Assembly: GCF_024979235.1 (NCBI RefSeq)
Contig: NZ_JANLCM010000001.1
Coordinates: 310,001-374,000, forward strand
From: Herbiconiux aconitum
GTDB taxonomy: Bacteria > Actinomycetota > Actinomycetes > Actinomycetales > Microbacteriaceae
Length of the DNA: 64,000 bases
Reading direction: 5' to 3'
The notes under the pieces were generated by a model. The model did not search any database, was not told where the DNA came from, and saw only the letters and a program-made list of their open reading frames with translations. The number at the start of each line of letters is the position of its first letter. The first letter of the stretch is position 1. Positions 34,926 to 44,204 of the stretch are shown one piece after another. The translations under genes and the position numbers were made by a program.

Positions 34926-37355
34926 TCACCGGGACGCGTTGTCGTCTCCCGTGTCGTCCGCTTCGCCGTGAGCGTCACGCTCGTCGGCGAACGGCAGCCC
35001 GGCGCTGCCGATCACATCGGGCGCATCCTCGCCGTGCTCCCGCGTGTAGGCCCGGTGGGCGTAACGCTCGTCGTCCATGCGCTGGGACAGCCCGGCATAG
35101 GAGACCCGCAGCCGCGGCACGCGGTTCACGATGTCCATCACGATCCGGAACCGGTCGAGGTCGTTCAACATCAGCATGTCGAACGGCGTCGTGGTGGTGC
35201 CCATCTCCTTGAAGCCGCGCACGTGGATGTTCGAGTGGTTCGTGCGCCGATAGGTGAGCCGGTGGATGAGCGACGGATACCCGTGGAACGCGAAGATCAC
35301 CGGCTTGTCGCGGGTGAACAGCGCGTCGAAGTCGTCGCTCGAGAGACCGTGCGGATGCTCGGTGGAGTCTTGCAGGCGCATCAGGTCGACGACGTTGATG
35401 AACCGCACCGCGAGATCGGGGATCTCCCGCTTCACGATCTGCACCGCCGCCATCGCCTCGACCGTCGGGATGTCGCCGGCGCAGGCCACCACGACATCCG
35501 GCTCCTGCCCTGGCGCCTCGGTTCCGGCCCAGTCCCAGACGCTCAGACCCCGAGCGCCGTGCGCCCGCGCCTCGTCGAGGGAGAGCAGCGTCGCCGTCGG
35601 CTGCTTGCCGGCCACGATCACGTTGACGTAGTCGCGGGAGGCGAGGCAGTGATCGGCCGTCACCAGCAAGGTGTTCGCGTCCGGCGGCAGGTAGACCCGC
35701 ACCACGCTCGCCTTCTTGTTCACGACGTGGTCGAGAAATCCGGGGTCCTGATGGGAGAAGCCGTTGTGGTCCTGCCGCCAGACGTGCGAGGACAGCAGGT
35801 AGGTGAACGACGAGACCGGGCGCCGCCACTCCACATGCGCGCTCGACTCGAGCCATTTGGCGTATTGGTTGAACATCGAGTCGATGATGTGGATGAACGC
35901 CTCGTAGGAGGTGAAGAGCCCGTGCCTCCCCGTGAGCAGGTAGCCCTCGAGCAGCCCCTGCGCGAGGTTCTCGCTCAGCATCTCGATCACCCGCCCCTCG
36001 TGCGCGAGGTGCTCATCGGTCGGCAGCACGGAGCCCTGCCACGCCTTGTTCGTGACGTCGTAGACGTCGTCGAGACGATTGGATGCGACCTCGTCGGGCC
36101 CGAAGATGCGGAAGTTGTCGGGGTTGGCGGAGATCAGGTCGCGGAGCCAGCGCCCGAGCACGCGGGTCGGTTCGACCACCGCGCCGCGCCCGCCCGAGAC
36201 GTCGACGGCGTGCGGTGCGAGCGGTGGAAGCGAGAGTGAGCGCAGCAGAAGTCCGCCGTTGGCGTTCGGATTCGCGCTCATCCGCAGATCGCCGACCGGT
36301 TGATCGGCGTCGAGGAACGCGACCGGGCGCCCGTCTTCGTCGAAGAGCTCCTCGGGCCGATAGCCCCGAAGCCACTCTTCGAGCTGCGCCAGGTGCTCGG
36401 GGTTGTTGCGCACGGTCGACAGCGGCACCTGGTGGGCACGCCAGGTGTTCTCGACCGGGAGTCCGTCGACGACCTTGGGTCCGGTCCAGCCCTTCGGTGT
36501 GCGCAGCACGAGCATCGGCCAGGCCGGCCGATCCGTGACTCCGTCGATCCGCGCCGCCTTCTGGATGGCCTCGATGTCGTCGAAGGCCTCGGCGAGCGCG
36601 GCCGCGAACCGCTCGTGCACCAGCATCGGGTCTTCACCGTCGAAGCCGCCGCTGACGATCCGCGGCGAGTAGCCGTAGCCCGTGAACAGGGCCGTCAACT
36701 CCGATTCCGGGATGCGGGCGAGGATGGTGGGGTTCGCGATCTTGTAACCGTTGAGGTTCAGGATCGGCAGCACCGCGCCGTCGCTCACCGGGTTGAGGAA
36801 CTTGTTGAGGTGCCAGCTGGTCGCGAGCGTCGCGGTCTCGGCCTCGCCGTCTCCCACGACGCAGGCGGTGATGAGCGACGGGTTGTCGAGCACGGCTCCG
36901 TAGGCGTGCACCAGCGAGTAGCCGAGCTCGCCGCCCTCGTTGATCGACCCCGGCGTCTCCGGTGCCGCGTGCGACGGGATGCCGCCCGGGAAGGAGAACT
37001 GCCGGAACAGCTTCTCCATACCCGCCCCATCGCGCGACACGTGGTGGAACAGCTCGGAGTAGGTGCCGTCGAGCCAGGTGTTGGCCACGACGCCCGGGCC
37101 GCCGTGGCCGGGCCCGGCGATGTAGACGACGTTCGAGGAGCGCTCGACGATCAGCTTGTTCAGGTGCGCCCAGACGAGATTGAGCGCCGGGGTGGTGCCC
37201 CAGTGACCGAGCAGTCGGGGTTTGATGTCGGATGCCGTGAGTGGCTCGCGGAGGAGCGCGTTGTCGAGCAGATAGATCTGCCCGACCGAGAGGTAGTTGG
37301 CCGCGCGCCACCAGGCGTCGACGACGGGTAAGGGAACCGAACCGTGAGTGGTCAT
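34926..37355 (-). CDS. xfp: Phosphoketolase (xylulose 5-P / fructose 6-P), 809 aa
   Basis: A thiamine-diphosphate enzyme that splits xylulose 5-phosphate (and often fructose 6-phosphate) to acetyl phosphate and an aldose phosphate. Family hallmarks: [11 protein letters not shown] and [17 protein letters not shown] in the N-terminal domain, the TPP-binding [14 protein letters not shown] with [12 protein letters not shown], and [16 protein letters not shown] near the C terminus. Full length. It is a single gene, but its product acetyl phosphate is the substrate of AckA/Pta encoded 4 kb away, and AraD and XylB here can supply xylulose 5-phosphate. Confidence 0.96.
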   Translation of the reverse strand: MTTHGSVPLPVVDAWWRAANYLSVGQIYLLDNALLREPLTASDIKPRLLGHWGTTPALNLVWAHLNKLIVERSSNVVYIAGPGHGGPGVVANTWLDGTYSELFHHVSRDGAGMEKLFRQFSFPGGIPSHAAPETPGSINEGGELGYSLVHAYGAVLDNPSLITACVVGDGEAETATLATSWHLNKFLNPVSDGAVLPILNLNGYKIANPTILARIPESELTALFTGYGYSPRIVSGGFDGEDPMLVHERFAAALAEAFDDIEAIQKAARIDGVTDRPAWPMLVLRTPKGWTGPKVVDGLPVENTWRAHQVPLSTVRNNPEHLAQLEEWLRGYRPEELFDEDGRPVAFLDADQPVGDLRMSANPNANGGLLLRSLSLPPLAPHAVDVSGGRGAVVEPTRVLGRWLRDLISANPDNFRIFGPDEVASNRLDDVYDVTNKAWQGSVLPTDEHLAHEGRVIEMLSENLAQGLLEGYLLTGRHGLFTSYEAFIHIIDSMFNQYAKWLESSAHVEWRRPVSSFTYLLSSHVWRQDHNGFSHQDPGFLDHVVNKKASVVRVYLPPDANTLLVTADHCLASRDYVNVIVAGKQPTATLLSLDEARAHGARGLSVWDWAGTEAPGQEPDVVVACAGDIPTVEAMAAVQIVKREIPDLAVRFINVVDLMRLQDSTEHPHGLSSDDFDALFTRDKPVIFAFHGYPSLIHRLTYRRTNHSNIHVRGFKEMGTTTTPFDMLMLNDLDRFRIVMDIVNRVPRLRVSYAGLSQRMDDERYAHRAYTREHGEDAPDVIGSAGLPFADERDAHGEADDTGDDNASR

Positions 37356-37456
37356 GGGCTCAGCCTAGGAAACAGACCGCCGCCGTGCACAGACCCCCAC
37401 CATGAACAAGCACGATACGGGGGTTCGAGCCCATTGGCCATGCGGTAAACCGCGTG

Positions 37457-37485
37457 GTTTCCCGCACCGAAATCGTGCGGGAAAC
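37457..37485. repeat. 11-bp inverted repeat upstream of the deacetylase gene
   Basis: GTTTCCCGCAC and its exact complement flank seven bases, about 125 bases before the deacetylase start and 100 bases upstream of the phosphoketolase start on the other strand. It could be an operator for either gene. The rest of 37356-37609 shows no gene. Confidence 0.5.
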
Positions 37486-37609
37486 GTCCTGGGCACGGCT
37501 CCCGCGGCGCTGTTAGCTTCCCCAACAAGGAAGTGACTCGACTTCCTGTTCTGCCGCTTCCCCGATGACCCGGATCGGGGGCCGGCAGCTCTTATCTAGG
37601 GGGTTCCTC

Positions 37610-40162
37610 ATGCACGAGAATGCCGTACCAACGTCCAAACGCTCCAAATGGCAGCGCATATTGATTGCGGCTCTCGCCGTCGTGATCGGATCGGCAGGCG
37701 CCGTCGTCGGTGTCGCCGCACCCGCCCAAGCAGCCGGCAACGTCGTCGTCTCGCTGACCTTCGACGACGGTGACGCCGACCAGCTGGCAGCCGCTCAGGC
37801 GATGAACGCGAAGGGCCTCACCGGCACCTTCTACATCATCTCGGGCTCGGTCGGTCAGCCCAACTACCTCACCCAGTCGAACCTCGCGACGCTGTTCGCC
37901 GCGGGCAACGAGATCGGCGGACACACCGTCAACCACCAGGATCTCGCCGCCCTCGGCGCCGATGCCGTGAAGCGCCAGGTCTGCAACGACCGGGTGAACC
38001 TCACCGGCTGGGGCTACCCGGTGACGAGCTTCGCCTATCCGTTCGCCTCGGTGAACGCGCAGGCCGAGTCGATCGTGGCCGAGTGCGGCTACAACAGCGC
38101 TCGTGGCCTCGGCGATCTGAAGACCGCCCCCGGCACCGACTGCCAGGACTGCGACAACGCCGAGACCATTCCCCCGACCGACGCGTTCTACACGCGGGCC
38201 GCGGATCAGGTCGACGCCACCTGGACGCTCGAGCAGCTGCAGAAGCGGGTCACCGACGCGGAGCCCGCGGGCGGCTGGGTGCAGCTCACCTTCCATCACA
38301 TCGCCGACACCACGGGCGCACCTGACCCGAACAACCCGACGATCTCGCCCGCCCTCTTCGACCAGTTCACCACCTGGCTCGCCGGGTGGCAGGACGGCAC
38401 CACCAAGTCCGTCAAGAACGTGAACCAGGTCGTCGGCGGAGCAGTCAAGCCCCTGGTCGACGGCCCGCCGCTCGCACCGGCGCCCGGCCCGGGAGAGAAC
38501 GGCACACAGAACCCGAGCCTGGAGACTCCCGGCACCGCGGTCAACATGCCCGCCTGCTGGTGGGGCTCGAGCTTCGGCAGCAACACTCCGGCGTTCACCA
38601 CCGTCACCCCCGGTCGCACCGGCGCAACGGCATCGAAGGTCACCGTGTCCAACTACGTCAACGGTGACGCGAAGATCCTCGCCCTGTTCGATGAATCCGG
38701 ATGCGCACCGACGGTGACACCCGGAGCCACGTACTCGCTGAGAGCGTTCTACATGTCGACGGCGAACACCCAGTTCGCGGTCTACACCCGCAACACGCTG
38801 GGCGCCTGGACCTACTGGACCTCGAGCCCGATGTTCGCCCCGGCGACCATCTACACGCAGGCGAACTTCACCACACCGCCCATTCCGGCCGACATCACGG
38901 GCATCAGTTTCGGGCTGAACCTCACCGCCAACGGCGAGCTCATCACCGACGACTACGCGATGTACGACTCGAACGGCGCCCCGAAGTACGCACTCAGCCC
39001 GGTTCCGCCCACCGTGGCCGGCACCGCCCAGGTCGGCAAGGTGCTCACCGCGACGGTCGCCCCGTGGGCTCCCAACCCGGTGGCACTCGCCTACCAGTGG
39101 AACGCTGATGGTGTCGCGATCGCCGGAGCCACCGGCCTGACCTTCACGCCGACAGCCGCCCAGGTGGGCAAGGCGATCACGATCACCGTCACCGGCACCA
39201 AGGCCGATTACGACACCCTGACGGCGACCTCCGCCCCCACCGGGGCAGTGATCGCGGCTGACGCCACGACCGTGCGGCTCGGTGGTGCCGACCGCTACGC
39301 GGTCTCGGCAGCGGTCTCGGCCAGCACCTTCGCACCGAACGTGCCCGTCGCCTACGTCGCCTCCGGCGAGGTCTTCCCGGACGCCCTGTCCGGATCGGCC
39401 GCCGCCGGCAAGCTCGGAGGCCCGGTGCTGCTCGTGTCGAAGACCACGATCCCCGGCTCGATCGGAGCCGAGCTCGCTCGACTCAACCCGGCCAAGATCG
39501 TGGTTCTCGGCGGCGTGAACACGGTGTCGGATGCGGTGCTCAACTCGCTGAACGGCACAGCACCCACCACGAGAATCGGTGGCGCTGACCGGTTCGCGGT
39601 CTCCGCGGGCGTCTCGAAGGCCGTGTTCGCACCGAACGTGCCGGTCGTGTACGTCGCATCCGGAGCCGTCTTCCCCGACGCGCTCTCCGGATCGGCTGCC
39701 GCCGGCAAGCTCGGAGGCCCGGTGCTGCTGGTCTCGAAGGACAGCATCCCGTCGGTCGTCACCACCGAGCTGAACCGGCTGAAGCCGGCGAAGATCGTGG
39801 TTCTGGGAGGCACGGCGACGATCGCCGAGAGCGTGAAGAACACGCTGAACGGAATCGCTCCCACCACCCGCGTCGCCGGCGCCGACCGGTTCGCGGTCTC
39901 CGCCGCCGTCTCGGCCTCGACCTTCACGCCCGGCGTGCCGGTCGTGTACGTCGCATCCGGAGCCGTCTTCCCCGACGCGCTCTCCGGATCGGCTGCCGCG
40001 ATCGTCAAGGGCGGACCGGTGCTCCTGGTGACCTCCACCACGATCCCGGCCTCGGTCAAGACGGAGCTGAGCCGACTGAACCCGGCGAAGATCGTCGTGC
40101 TGGGAGGTTCGAACACCGTGTCGGATGCCGTCTTCAACTCGCTGAAGGCCTACATCGGCTGA
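37610..40162 (+). CDS. Secreted polysaccharide deacetylase with three CWB2 cell-wall binding repeats, 850 aa
   Basis: After a signal peptide (residues ~1-44, ending APAQAA) comes a NodB deacetylase domain with LTFDDGDADQ (metal-binding Asp), GGHTVNH (metal His pair) and FAYPFA. A carbohydrate-binding-like beta domain (~300-465) and an Ig-like segment (VGKAITITVTGTKADYDT) follow. The last ~285 residues are three copies of a ~95-residue CWB2 repeat, each with GGADR(Y/F)AVSA, YVASG(E/A)VFPDALSGSAAA and KIVVLGG. It should act on N-acetylated glycans while held on the cell wall. ATG 37610 has AGGGGG upstream. A terminator follows. Confidence 0.92.
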   Translation: MHENAVPTSKRSKWQRILIAALAVVIGSAGAVVGVAAPAQAAGNVVVSLTFDDGDADQLAAAQAMNAKGLTGTFYIISGSVGQPNYLTQSNLATLFAAGNEIGGHTVNHQDLAALGADAVKRQVCNDRVNLTGWGYPVTSFAYPFASVNAQAESIVAECGYNSARGLGDLKTAPGTDCQDCDNAETIPPTDAFYTRAADQVDATWTLEQLQKRVTDAEPAGGWVQLTFHHIADTTGAPDPNNPTISPALFDQFTTWLAGWQDGTTKSVKNVNQVVGGAVKPLVDGPPLAPAPGPGENGTQNPSLETPGTAVNMPACWWGSSFGSNTPAFTTVTPGRTGATASKVTVSNYVNGDAKILALFDESGCAPTVTPGATYSLRAFYMSTANTQFAVYTRNTLGAWTYWTSSPMFAPATIYTQANFTTPPIPADITGISFGLNLTANGELITDDYAMYDSNGAPKYALSPVPPTVAGTAQVGKVLTATVAPWAPNPVALAYQWNADGVAIAGATGLTFTPTAAQVGKAITITVTGTKADYDTLTATSAPTGAVIAADATTVRLGGADRYAVSAAVSASTFAPNVPVAYVASGEVFPDALSGSAAAGKLGGPVLLVSKTTIPGSIGAELARLNPAKIVVLGGVNTVSDAVLNSLNGTAPTTRIGGADRFAVSAGVSKAVFAPNVPVVYVASGAVFPDALSGSAAAGKLGGPVLLVSKDSIPSVVTTELNRLKPAKIVVLGGTATIAESVKNTLNGIAPTTRVAGADRFAVSAAVSASTFTPGVPVVYVASGAVFPDALSGSAAAIVKGGPVLLVTSTTIPASVKTELSRLNPAKIVVLGGSNTVSDAVFNSLKAYIG

Positions 40163-40178
40163 CGCACCATCACAGCGG

Positions 40179-40214
40179 CGACGGCCGGATGCCCACCCAG
40201 GCATCCGGCCGTCG
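40179..40214 (+). terminator. Hairpin terminator of the deacetylase gene
   Basis: CGACGGCCGGATGC (40179-40192) and its exact complement (40201-40214) flank an 8-base loop, 17 bases after the stop. No long T-run follows (GTCGCGTGTG). Confidence 0.7.
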
Positions 40215-40392
40215 TCGCGTGTGCGCAGCCGGGCCCGAACGGGTCGCACGTCGGTGTACACCCGCTGAGCGCCCGCTGGGAGTGGGGCCTCCCGTGTCCC
40301 CCGGATGGCCTCTGTTCCCGGCCGACGGCGCCCCGTAACATCGCAGGTGTCCAGGCCAGAGAGCCTCACCACTTCAGAGAATTCGAGAACGG

Positions 40393-41019
40393 ATGAGTCT
40401 GCGCAACAGCTCCGTCGCCGCCGTAGTGCGACCGCGCGACCAGATCTCCCGCCAGACCCGCCTCGTGGCGGCCACCCTCACCCTCCCGATCCTCGCCGCC
40501 ATGCTCTGGTTCTCCATCCCGCGCGGAACCTGGCCTCGGGTCATCATCGCCTTTCTCTTCATCGCCGCGATCTACCTGACGGCGGCGTGGCTGCTCCGGG
40601 GTGTGAGCATCCGCATCGGGCGCGACGGATTGGTGGAGCGCGGATTCTTCCGGCACGACAACCGCATCCCGGCCAAGCGCATCGCGGCCGCGCACATCAT
40701 CGACGTGTACCGCGGCGTGTCCACCGAGACGCACCGCCAGCTGTTCCTGCTGGATTCGTCGGGCGAGCTGCTGCTACGCATGCGTGGGGAGTTCTGGTCG
40801 AACGACGACATCGAGGCGATCGCGGGAGCCTTCGACGTGCCGGTGCGGCGGTTCGCCGATCCGATCACCGCATCGCGACTGCGCGCCCAGTCGCCCGACC
40901 TCGTCTACTGGTTCGAACGCTGGCCCTGGGTCGGTGGGCTCTGTATGGTCGGGGCGATCTCGCTGCTGGCGCTCGTCCTGATCGCGCTCATGTCGCCGTC
41001 GTCGCTCGTCTTGGGCTGA
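40393..41019 (+). CDS. Membrane protein with PH-like domain, 208 aa
   Basis: Two membrane segments (residues ~23-70), a ~95-residue cytoplasmic domain with a PH-like pattern (ERGFFRHDNRIPAKRIAAAHI, then LFLLDSSGELLLRMRG), and a third membrane segment near the C terminus. Function unknown; PH-like domains of this sort occur in bacterial membrane proteins with scaffolding roles. The last 115 bases overlap the 3' end of the GNAT gene on the other strand. Confidence 0.75.
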   Translation: MSLRNSSVAAVVRPRDQISRQTRLVAATLTLPILAAMLWFSIPRGTWPRVIIAFLFIAAIYLTAAWLLRGVSIRIGRDGLVERGFFRHDNRIPAKRIAAAHIIDVYRGVSTETHRQLFLLDSSGELLLRMRGEFWSNDDIEAIAGAFDVPVRRFADPITASRLRAQSPDLVYWFERWPWVGGLCMVGAISLLALVLIALMSPSSLVLG

Positions 41020-41621
41020 TCCGTCACTGCCCGCAACGCACGGGTGAAGAAGCCCGGGCGGGACTCGGCGAAGCCGAGACGGGGGTAGAAGGCGAGCGCA
41101 CCGGTGTTGCGCGGGTCGACCCCGAGGTGCACACCCGCCACGCCGAGCTGCCGGAGCCGGTCGAGCAGGGTCTCGACGAGCATCCGGCCGCCGCCCTGGC
41201 CTTGCGCCGACGGCAGAAGGTCGACATGCAGGTGCGCGGGGAACGCAGCGAGCTCGGGCACGAGCATCCGGGCTGCGTGTTCGGCTCGAGCGGCGCTGCG
41301 GAGCGAGCTCTCCCGAGCTACGAAACGGGCCGCGAAGCTGCGGGTGTCGGATGCGCCGAGCACGTAGCCGAGCACCTCGCCCCCGTCTTCCCCACCCTGT
41401 GCCTCCCGCTCGGCCACGAAGGCGAGCCCGGGCTCGAGGTCGAGGTAGGGCGCCGCATAGCGTTCGGTGAGCTCGCGCGGGTCGGGGAACGCGGCCGTGG
41501 CGTCGGCCCCGGCGTCGCCCGTCTTCAGGCAGATCTGGAGCACCGCCTGCCGGTCGCTCGGGAGCTGCGGGTCGTAGGGCCTGACGCGGAGCCGACCCGG
41601 CGCATCCGTTCGCTCAGGCAC
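40905..41621 (-). CDS. GNAT-family N-acetyltransferase, 238 aa
   Basis: A GNAT domain with AHLHVDLLPSAQGQGGGRMLVETLL (acetyl-CoA loop QGQGGG) and VHLGVDPRNTGALAFYPRLGF. It resembles acetyltransferases found next to, or fused with, glycosidases, but the substrate is unknown. The last ~40 residues (after RALRAV) are low in structure and lie antisense to the PH-like gene; the true stop is in frame and single. ATG 41621 overlaps the 3' end of the enolase-superfamily gene by eight bases, so it closes a four-gene run. Confidence 0.8.
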   Translation of the reverse strand: MPERTDAPGRLRVRPYDPQLPSDRQAVLQICLKTGDAGADATAAFPDPRELTERYAAPYLDLEPGLAFVAEREAQGGEDGGEVLGYVLGASDTRSFAARFVARESSLRSAARAEHAARMLVPELAAFPAHLHVDLLPSAQGQGGGRMLVETLLDRLRQLGVAGVHLGVDPRNTGALAFYPRLGFAESRPGFFTRALRAVTDQPKTSDDGDMSAIRTSASSEIAPTIQSPPTQGQRSNQ

Positions 41622-42771
41622 GCGTGATCAGCTGCGTGGGGCGCGACTTCCACTCCTCCACCAACTCCGTGCGCACCGTCACCCCCGAACCAGGGCCGGT
41701 CGGCACGGCGAGACGCCCGTCGACGAGCACGAACGACTCGGTGAGGTCTTCGGCGAAGTAGCGGTTCGAGGCGCTCGTGTCGCCCGGCAGGGTGAAGCCG
41801 GGCAGAGCGGCGAGCGCTACATTGGCCGCCCGCCCGATGCCGGTCTCGAGCATGCCCCCGCACCAGACCGGCACATCACGTTCGAGGCAGGCGTCGTGGA
41901 TGCGGATGGCTTCGAGGTAGCCGCCCACGCGCCCGGCCTTGATGTTGACGATGGCGGTCGCGTCCCGCTCGATCGCGTCGATCGCCACCCCCACACTCGT
42001 GATCGACTCGTCGAGGCAGACCGGGGTGTCGATCGCGCGGGCGAGGCGCACGTGGGCGGCGATGTCCTCCTCCACGAAGGGCTGCTCGATCAGCAGCAGA
42101 CCGAAAGCGTCGAGTTCCCGCAGGTGGTCGATGTCGGCGATCGTGTAGGCGGTGTTGGCGTCCACCTGCAGCAGAGCGTCACGGCCGAGCAGGGCGCGAA
42201 CGGCGGCGACCGGTTCGAGGTCCCAGCCCGGTTTGATCTTGAGTTTGATGCGGCGATAACCCTCGGCGACGTAGCCGTCGACCTCGGCGAGCAGGGAGTC
42301 GAGGTCGGGCGCGATGCCCACCGAGACCCCGCAGTCGACCTCGGGGCGCACAGCACCGAAGTACTCCCCGAAGCTGGTTCCGGATGCCCGCAGTTGCGCG
42401 TCGAGAACGGCCGTCTCCACCGCGGCCTTCGCCATCCGGTGCCCGATCACGAAGTCGAGCACGCTCGCGACATCCGCGGCGCGCACCGTGCCGGCGTCGA
42501 GCAGGGCCGGGGCGAGGTAGCTGCGGATCACGTCGGCGCAGCCGTCGACGTACTCGCTGGAGTAGACGGGGTCGGCCATGGCGACGCACTCGCCCCAGCC
42601 GTCACCCGCATCCGTGACCACCCGCACCAGCAGCACCTCACGGGCGGTCTGCCGACCGAAGCTGGTCTCGAAGGGGCGCACGAGCGGCATGGCTACCCGA
42701 TGCAGCTCCACCGCCTCCACCACCACGGGGAGGGCGGAACCGCTCGAGTGCACCGGAACCAGCGTGGTCAT
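41614..42771 (-). CDS. Enolase-superfamily enzyme: o-succinylbenzoate synthase / N-acylamino acid racemase type, 385 aa
   Basis: The muconate-lactonizing subgroup layout is intact: capping domain first, then barrel with catalytic KLKIK (KxK), metal ligands in QVDAN, LIEQPF and CLDES, and the second catalytic Lys in NIKAGRVGG. MenC enzymes of this type make o-succinylbenzoate for menaquinone, but close relatives racemise N-acylamino acids. No other men gene is nearby; its partners are a saccharopine-dehydrogenase-like enzyme, an SDR and a GNAT, which favours amino-acid chemistry. ATG 42771 follows the previous stop by two bases. Sequence cannot settle the substrate. Confidence 0.85.
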   Translation of the reverse strand: MTTLVPVHSSGSALPVVVEAVELHRVAMPLVRPFETSFGRQTAREVLLVRVVTDAGDGWGECVAMADPVYSSEYVDGCADVIRSYLAPALLDAGTVRAADVASVLDFVIGHRMAKAAVETAVLDAQLRASGTSFGEYFGAVRPEVDCGVSVGIAPDLDSLLAEVDGYVAEGYRRIKLKIKPGWDLEPVAAVRALLGRDALLQVDANTAYTIADIDHLRELDAFGLLLIEQPFVEEDIAAHVRLARAIDTPVCLDESITSVGVAIDAIERDATAIVNIKAGRVGGYLEAIRIHDACLERDVPVWCGGMLETGIGRAANVALAALPGFTLPGDTSASNRYFAEDLTESFVLVDGRLAVPTGPGSGVTVRTELVEEWKSRPTQLITRA

Positions 42772-42773
42772 GA

Positions 42774-44048
42774 TCAGGCCAGCCTGTCCTCGAGCCCCCA
42801 GGCCTGACCGTAGCCGCCGGAGTCGACGGGTGCGGCCATCAGGTCGAGGAACGCCTTGGCGTCGAAGGCCTCCGGCCCGAGCACGCCGGTGCCCGACCAG
42901 GTGCCGGCGGCCAGCAGCTCGAGCGCGATCACGGGGTTGAGAGCGGTCTGCCACACGACGCACTGGGCCTCGTATTCGGCCATCGTCCACTCGTTGTCGC
43001 TCACGTGGTAGAGGTAGACCTCGCGCGGCTTCCCGTCGGTGCCGGTGCCCGTCACCCAGAGGCCGGCGCAGGTCTTGCCGGTCATGAAGGGGCCGAGGGT
43101 CGCCGGGTCGGGAAGGCCGGCAGCCACGACGTCGCGCGGGGCGACCTCGACCGGGCCGTTCGCCGACCGCACCTTCACGGGGGTGGTCTTGTCGAGGCCG
43201 AGCTGGTGCAGCGTCTTCAGGATGCCGATGAACTCGTTACCGAGCCCGTACTTGAAGGTGACGCGTTTCGCATCCACCCAGCGCGGCATCAGCAGCACCT
43301 CCTCATGCTCGACGTTCACGCACTCGACGTCGCCGATGCCCTCCGGAAAGGTGAAGACCTCGGGTTCGGAGAAGGGGGGCGTGGTGAACCAGCCGCGATC
43401 CTTCTCCCAGATGACGGGCGGGTTCAGGCACTCCTCGATCGTGGTCCAGATGGAGAAGGAGGGGGCGAAGATCTCGTTGCCGTCGGAGTCGCGCACCACG
43501 AGGTTCGCGCCGTCGCGGGTGCCCAGTTCGTCGATCTCGCTGAACAGATGGTCGGCGGCGTAGCGGGCGAAGACGTCGCTGAGGCCCGGTTCGACGCCGA
43601 TGCCGACGAGCGCCAGTCGGCCGCTCTTCTCCCAATCGGGCGCCTGGGCGAACTGGTCGTCGCCGAGCTTCACGCCGGTCTCGGTGTACGGATCGGTGGG
43701 GTGCGGCTCGGAGAGGCTCATCGCCATGTCGAGGTAGTCGGCCCCCGCGGCGAGCGCGCCGGCGAAGATGGTGGGCACGAACTTGGGCTCCACGGCGTTC
43801 ATCACGTGGGTGGCGCCGTGCTTCTCGGCCACGGCAGCCACGTCGTCGGGGTCGGAGGCGTCGATCCGGTCGGCGGCGAAGCGGGCGGCCACGTCGGCGC
43901 CGTGCTTCGCGGCGATCCAGGCGACCGTGCGCTCGGCCCGCGCCAAGTCGTAGTCGGTGACGACGAGCAGTTCGTAGAAGTCGCGGCGGGCGGCGATCTT
44001 CGCGATGGCGTCGCCCACTCCGCCGGCACCCACAAGGAGGATTCTCAT
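42774..44048 (-). CDS. Saccharopine dehydrogenase-family oxidoreductase, 424 aa
   Basis: An N-terminal Rossmann domain (ILLVGAGGVGDAIAKIAAR) is joined to the alpha/beta catalytic domain of the saccharopine dehydrogenase / carboxynorspermidine synthase family: HVMNAVEPKFVPTIF, ALVGIGVEPGLSDVFARY, VYLYHVSDNEWTM. It should reduce or oxidise a carbon-nitrogen bond using NAD(P). Length is normal. It is followed directly by the enolase-superfamily gene. ATG 44048 has no ribosome binding site; a 58-bp repeat runs right up to the start codon. Confidence 0.88.
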   Translation of the reverse strand: MRILLVGAGGVGDAIAKIAARRDFYELLVVTDYDLARAERTVAWIAAKHGADVAARFAADRIDASDPDDVAAVAEKHGATHVMNAVEPKFVPTIFAGALAAGADYLDMAMSLSEPHPTDPYTETGVKLGDDQFAQAPDWEKSGRLALVGIGVEPGLSDVFARYAADHLFSEIDELGTRDGANLVVRDSDGNEIFAPSFSIWTTIEECLNPPVIWEKDRGWFTTPPFSEPEVFTFPEGIGDVECVNVEHEEVLLMPRWVDAKRVTFKYGLGNEFIGILKTLHQLGLDKTTPVKVRSANGPVEVAPRDVVAAGLPDPATLGPFMTGKTCAGLWVTGTGTDGKPREVYLYHVSDNEWTMAEYEAQCVVWQTALNPVIALELLAAGTWSGTGVLGPEAFDAKAFLDLMAAPVDSGGYGQAWGLEDRLA

Positions 44049-44050
44049 GG

Positions 44051-44204
44051 GTCGACGTTACCGTTCGGGCGCGGTTCAGGCCAGGATGCTGTGACACCCC
44101 CACGGTGGGTCGACGTTACCGTCAGGGCGCGGTTCAGGCCAGGATGCTGTGACACCCCCACGGTGGGTCGACGTTACCGGTCGGGGCGCACTTCAGGCCA
44201 GGAT
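44051..44204. repeat. 58-bp tandem repeat, about 2.7 copies, overlapping an SDR gene end
   Basis: Copies begin at 44051, 44109 and 44167, exactly 58 bases apart; the shared core includes GTCGACGTTACC and TTCAGGCCAGGATGC. The third copy contains the stop codon and last three codons of the SDR gene (complement of TCAGGCCAGGAT). The other two copies fill the 144-base gap before the saccharopine-dehydrogenase-like gene. The last codons of the SDR are thus present three times. Confidence 0.9.

Noticed and set aside
37356..37609. Riboswitch upstream of the deacetylase gene
   Set aside because: There is an inverted repeat but I cannot match a conserved riboswitch core such as that of the c-di-AMP or c-di-GMP classes.
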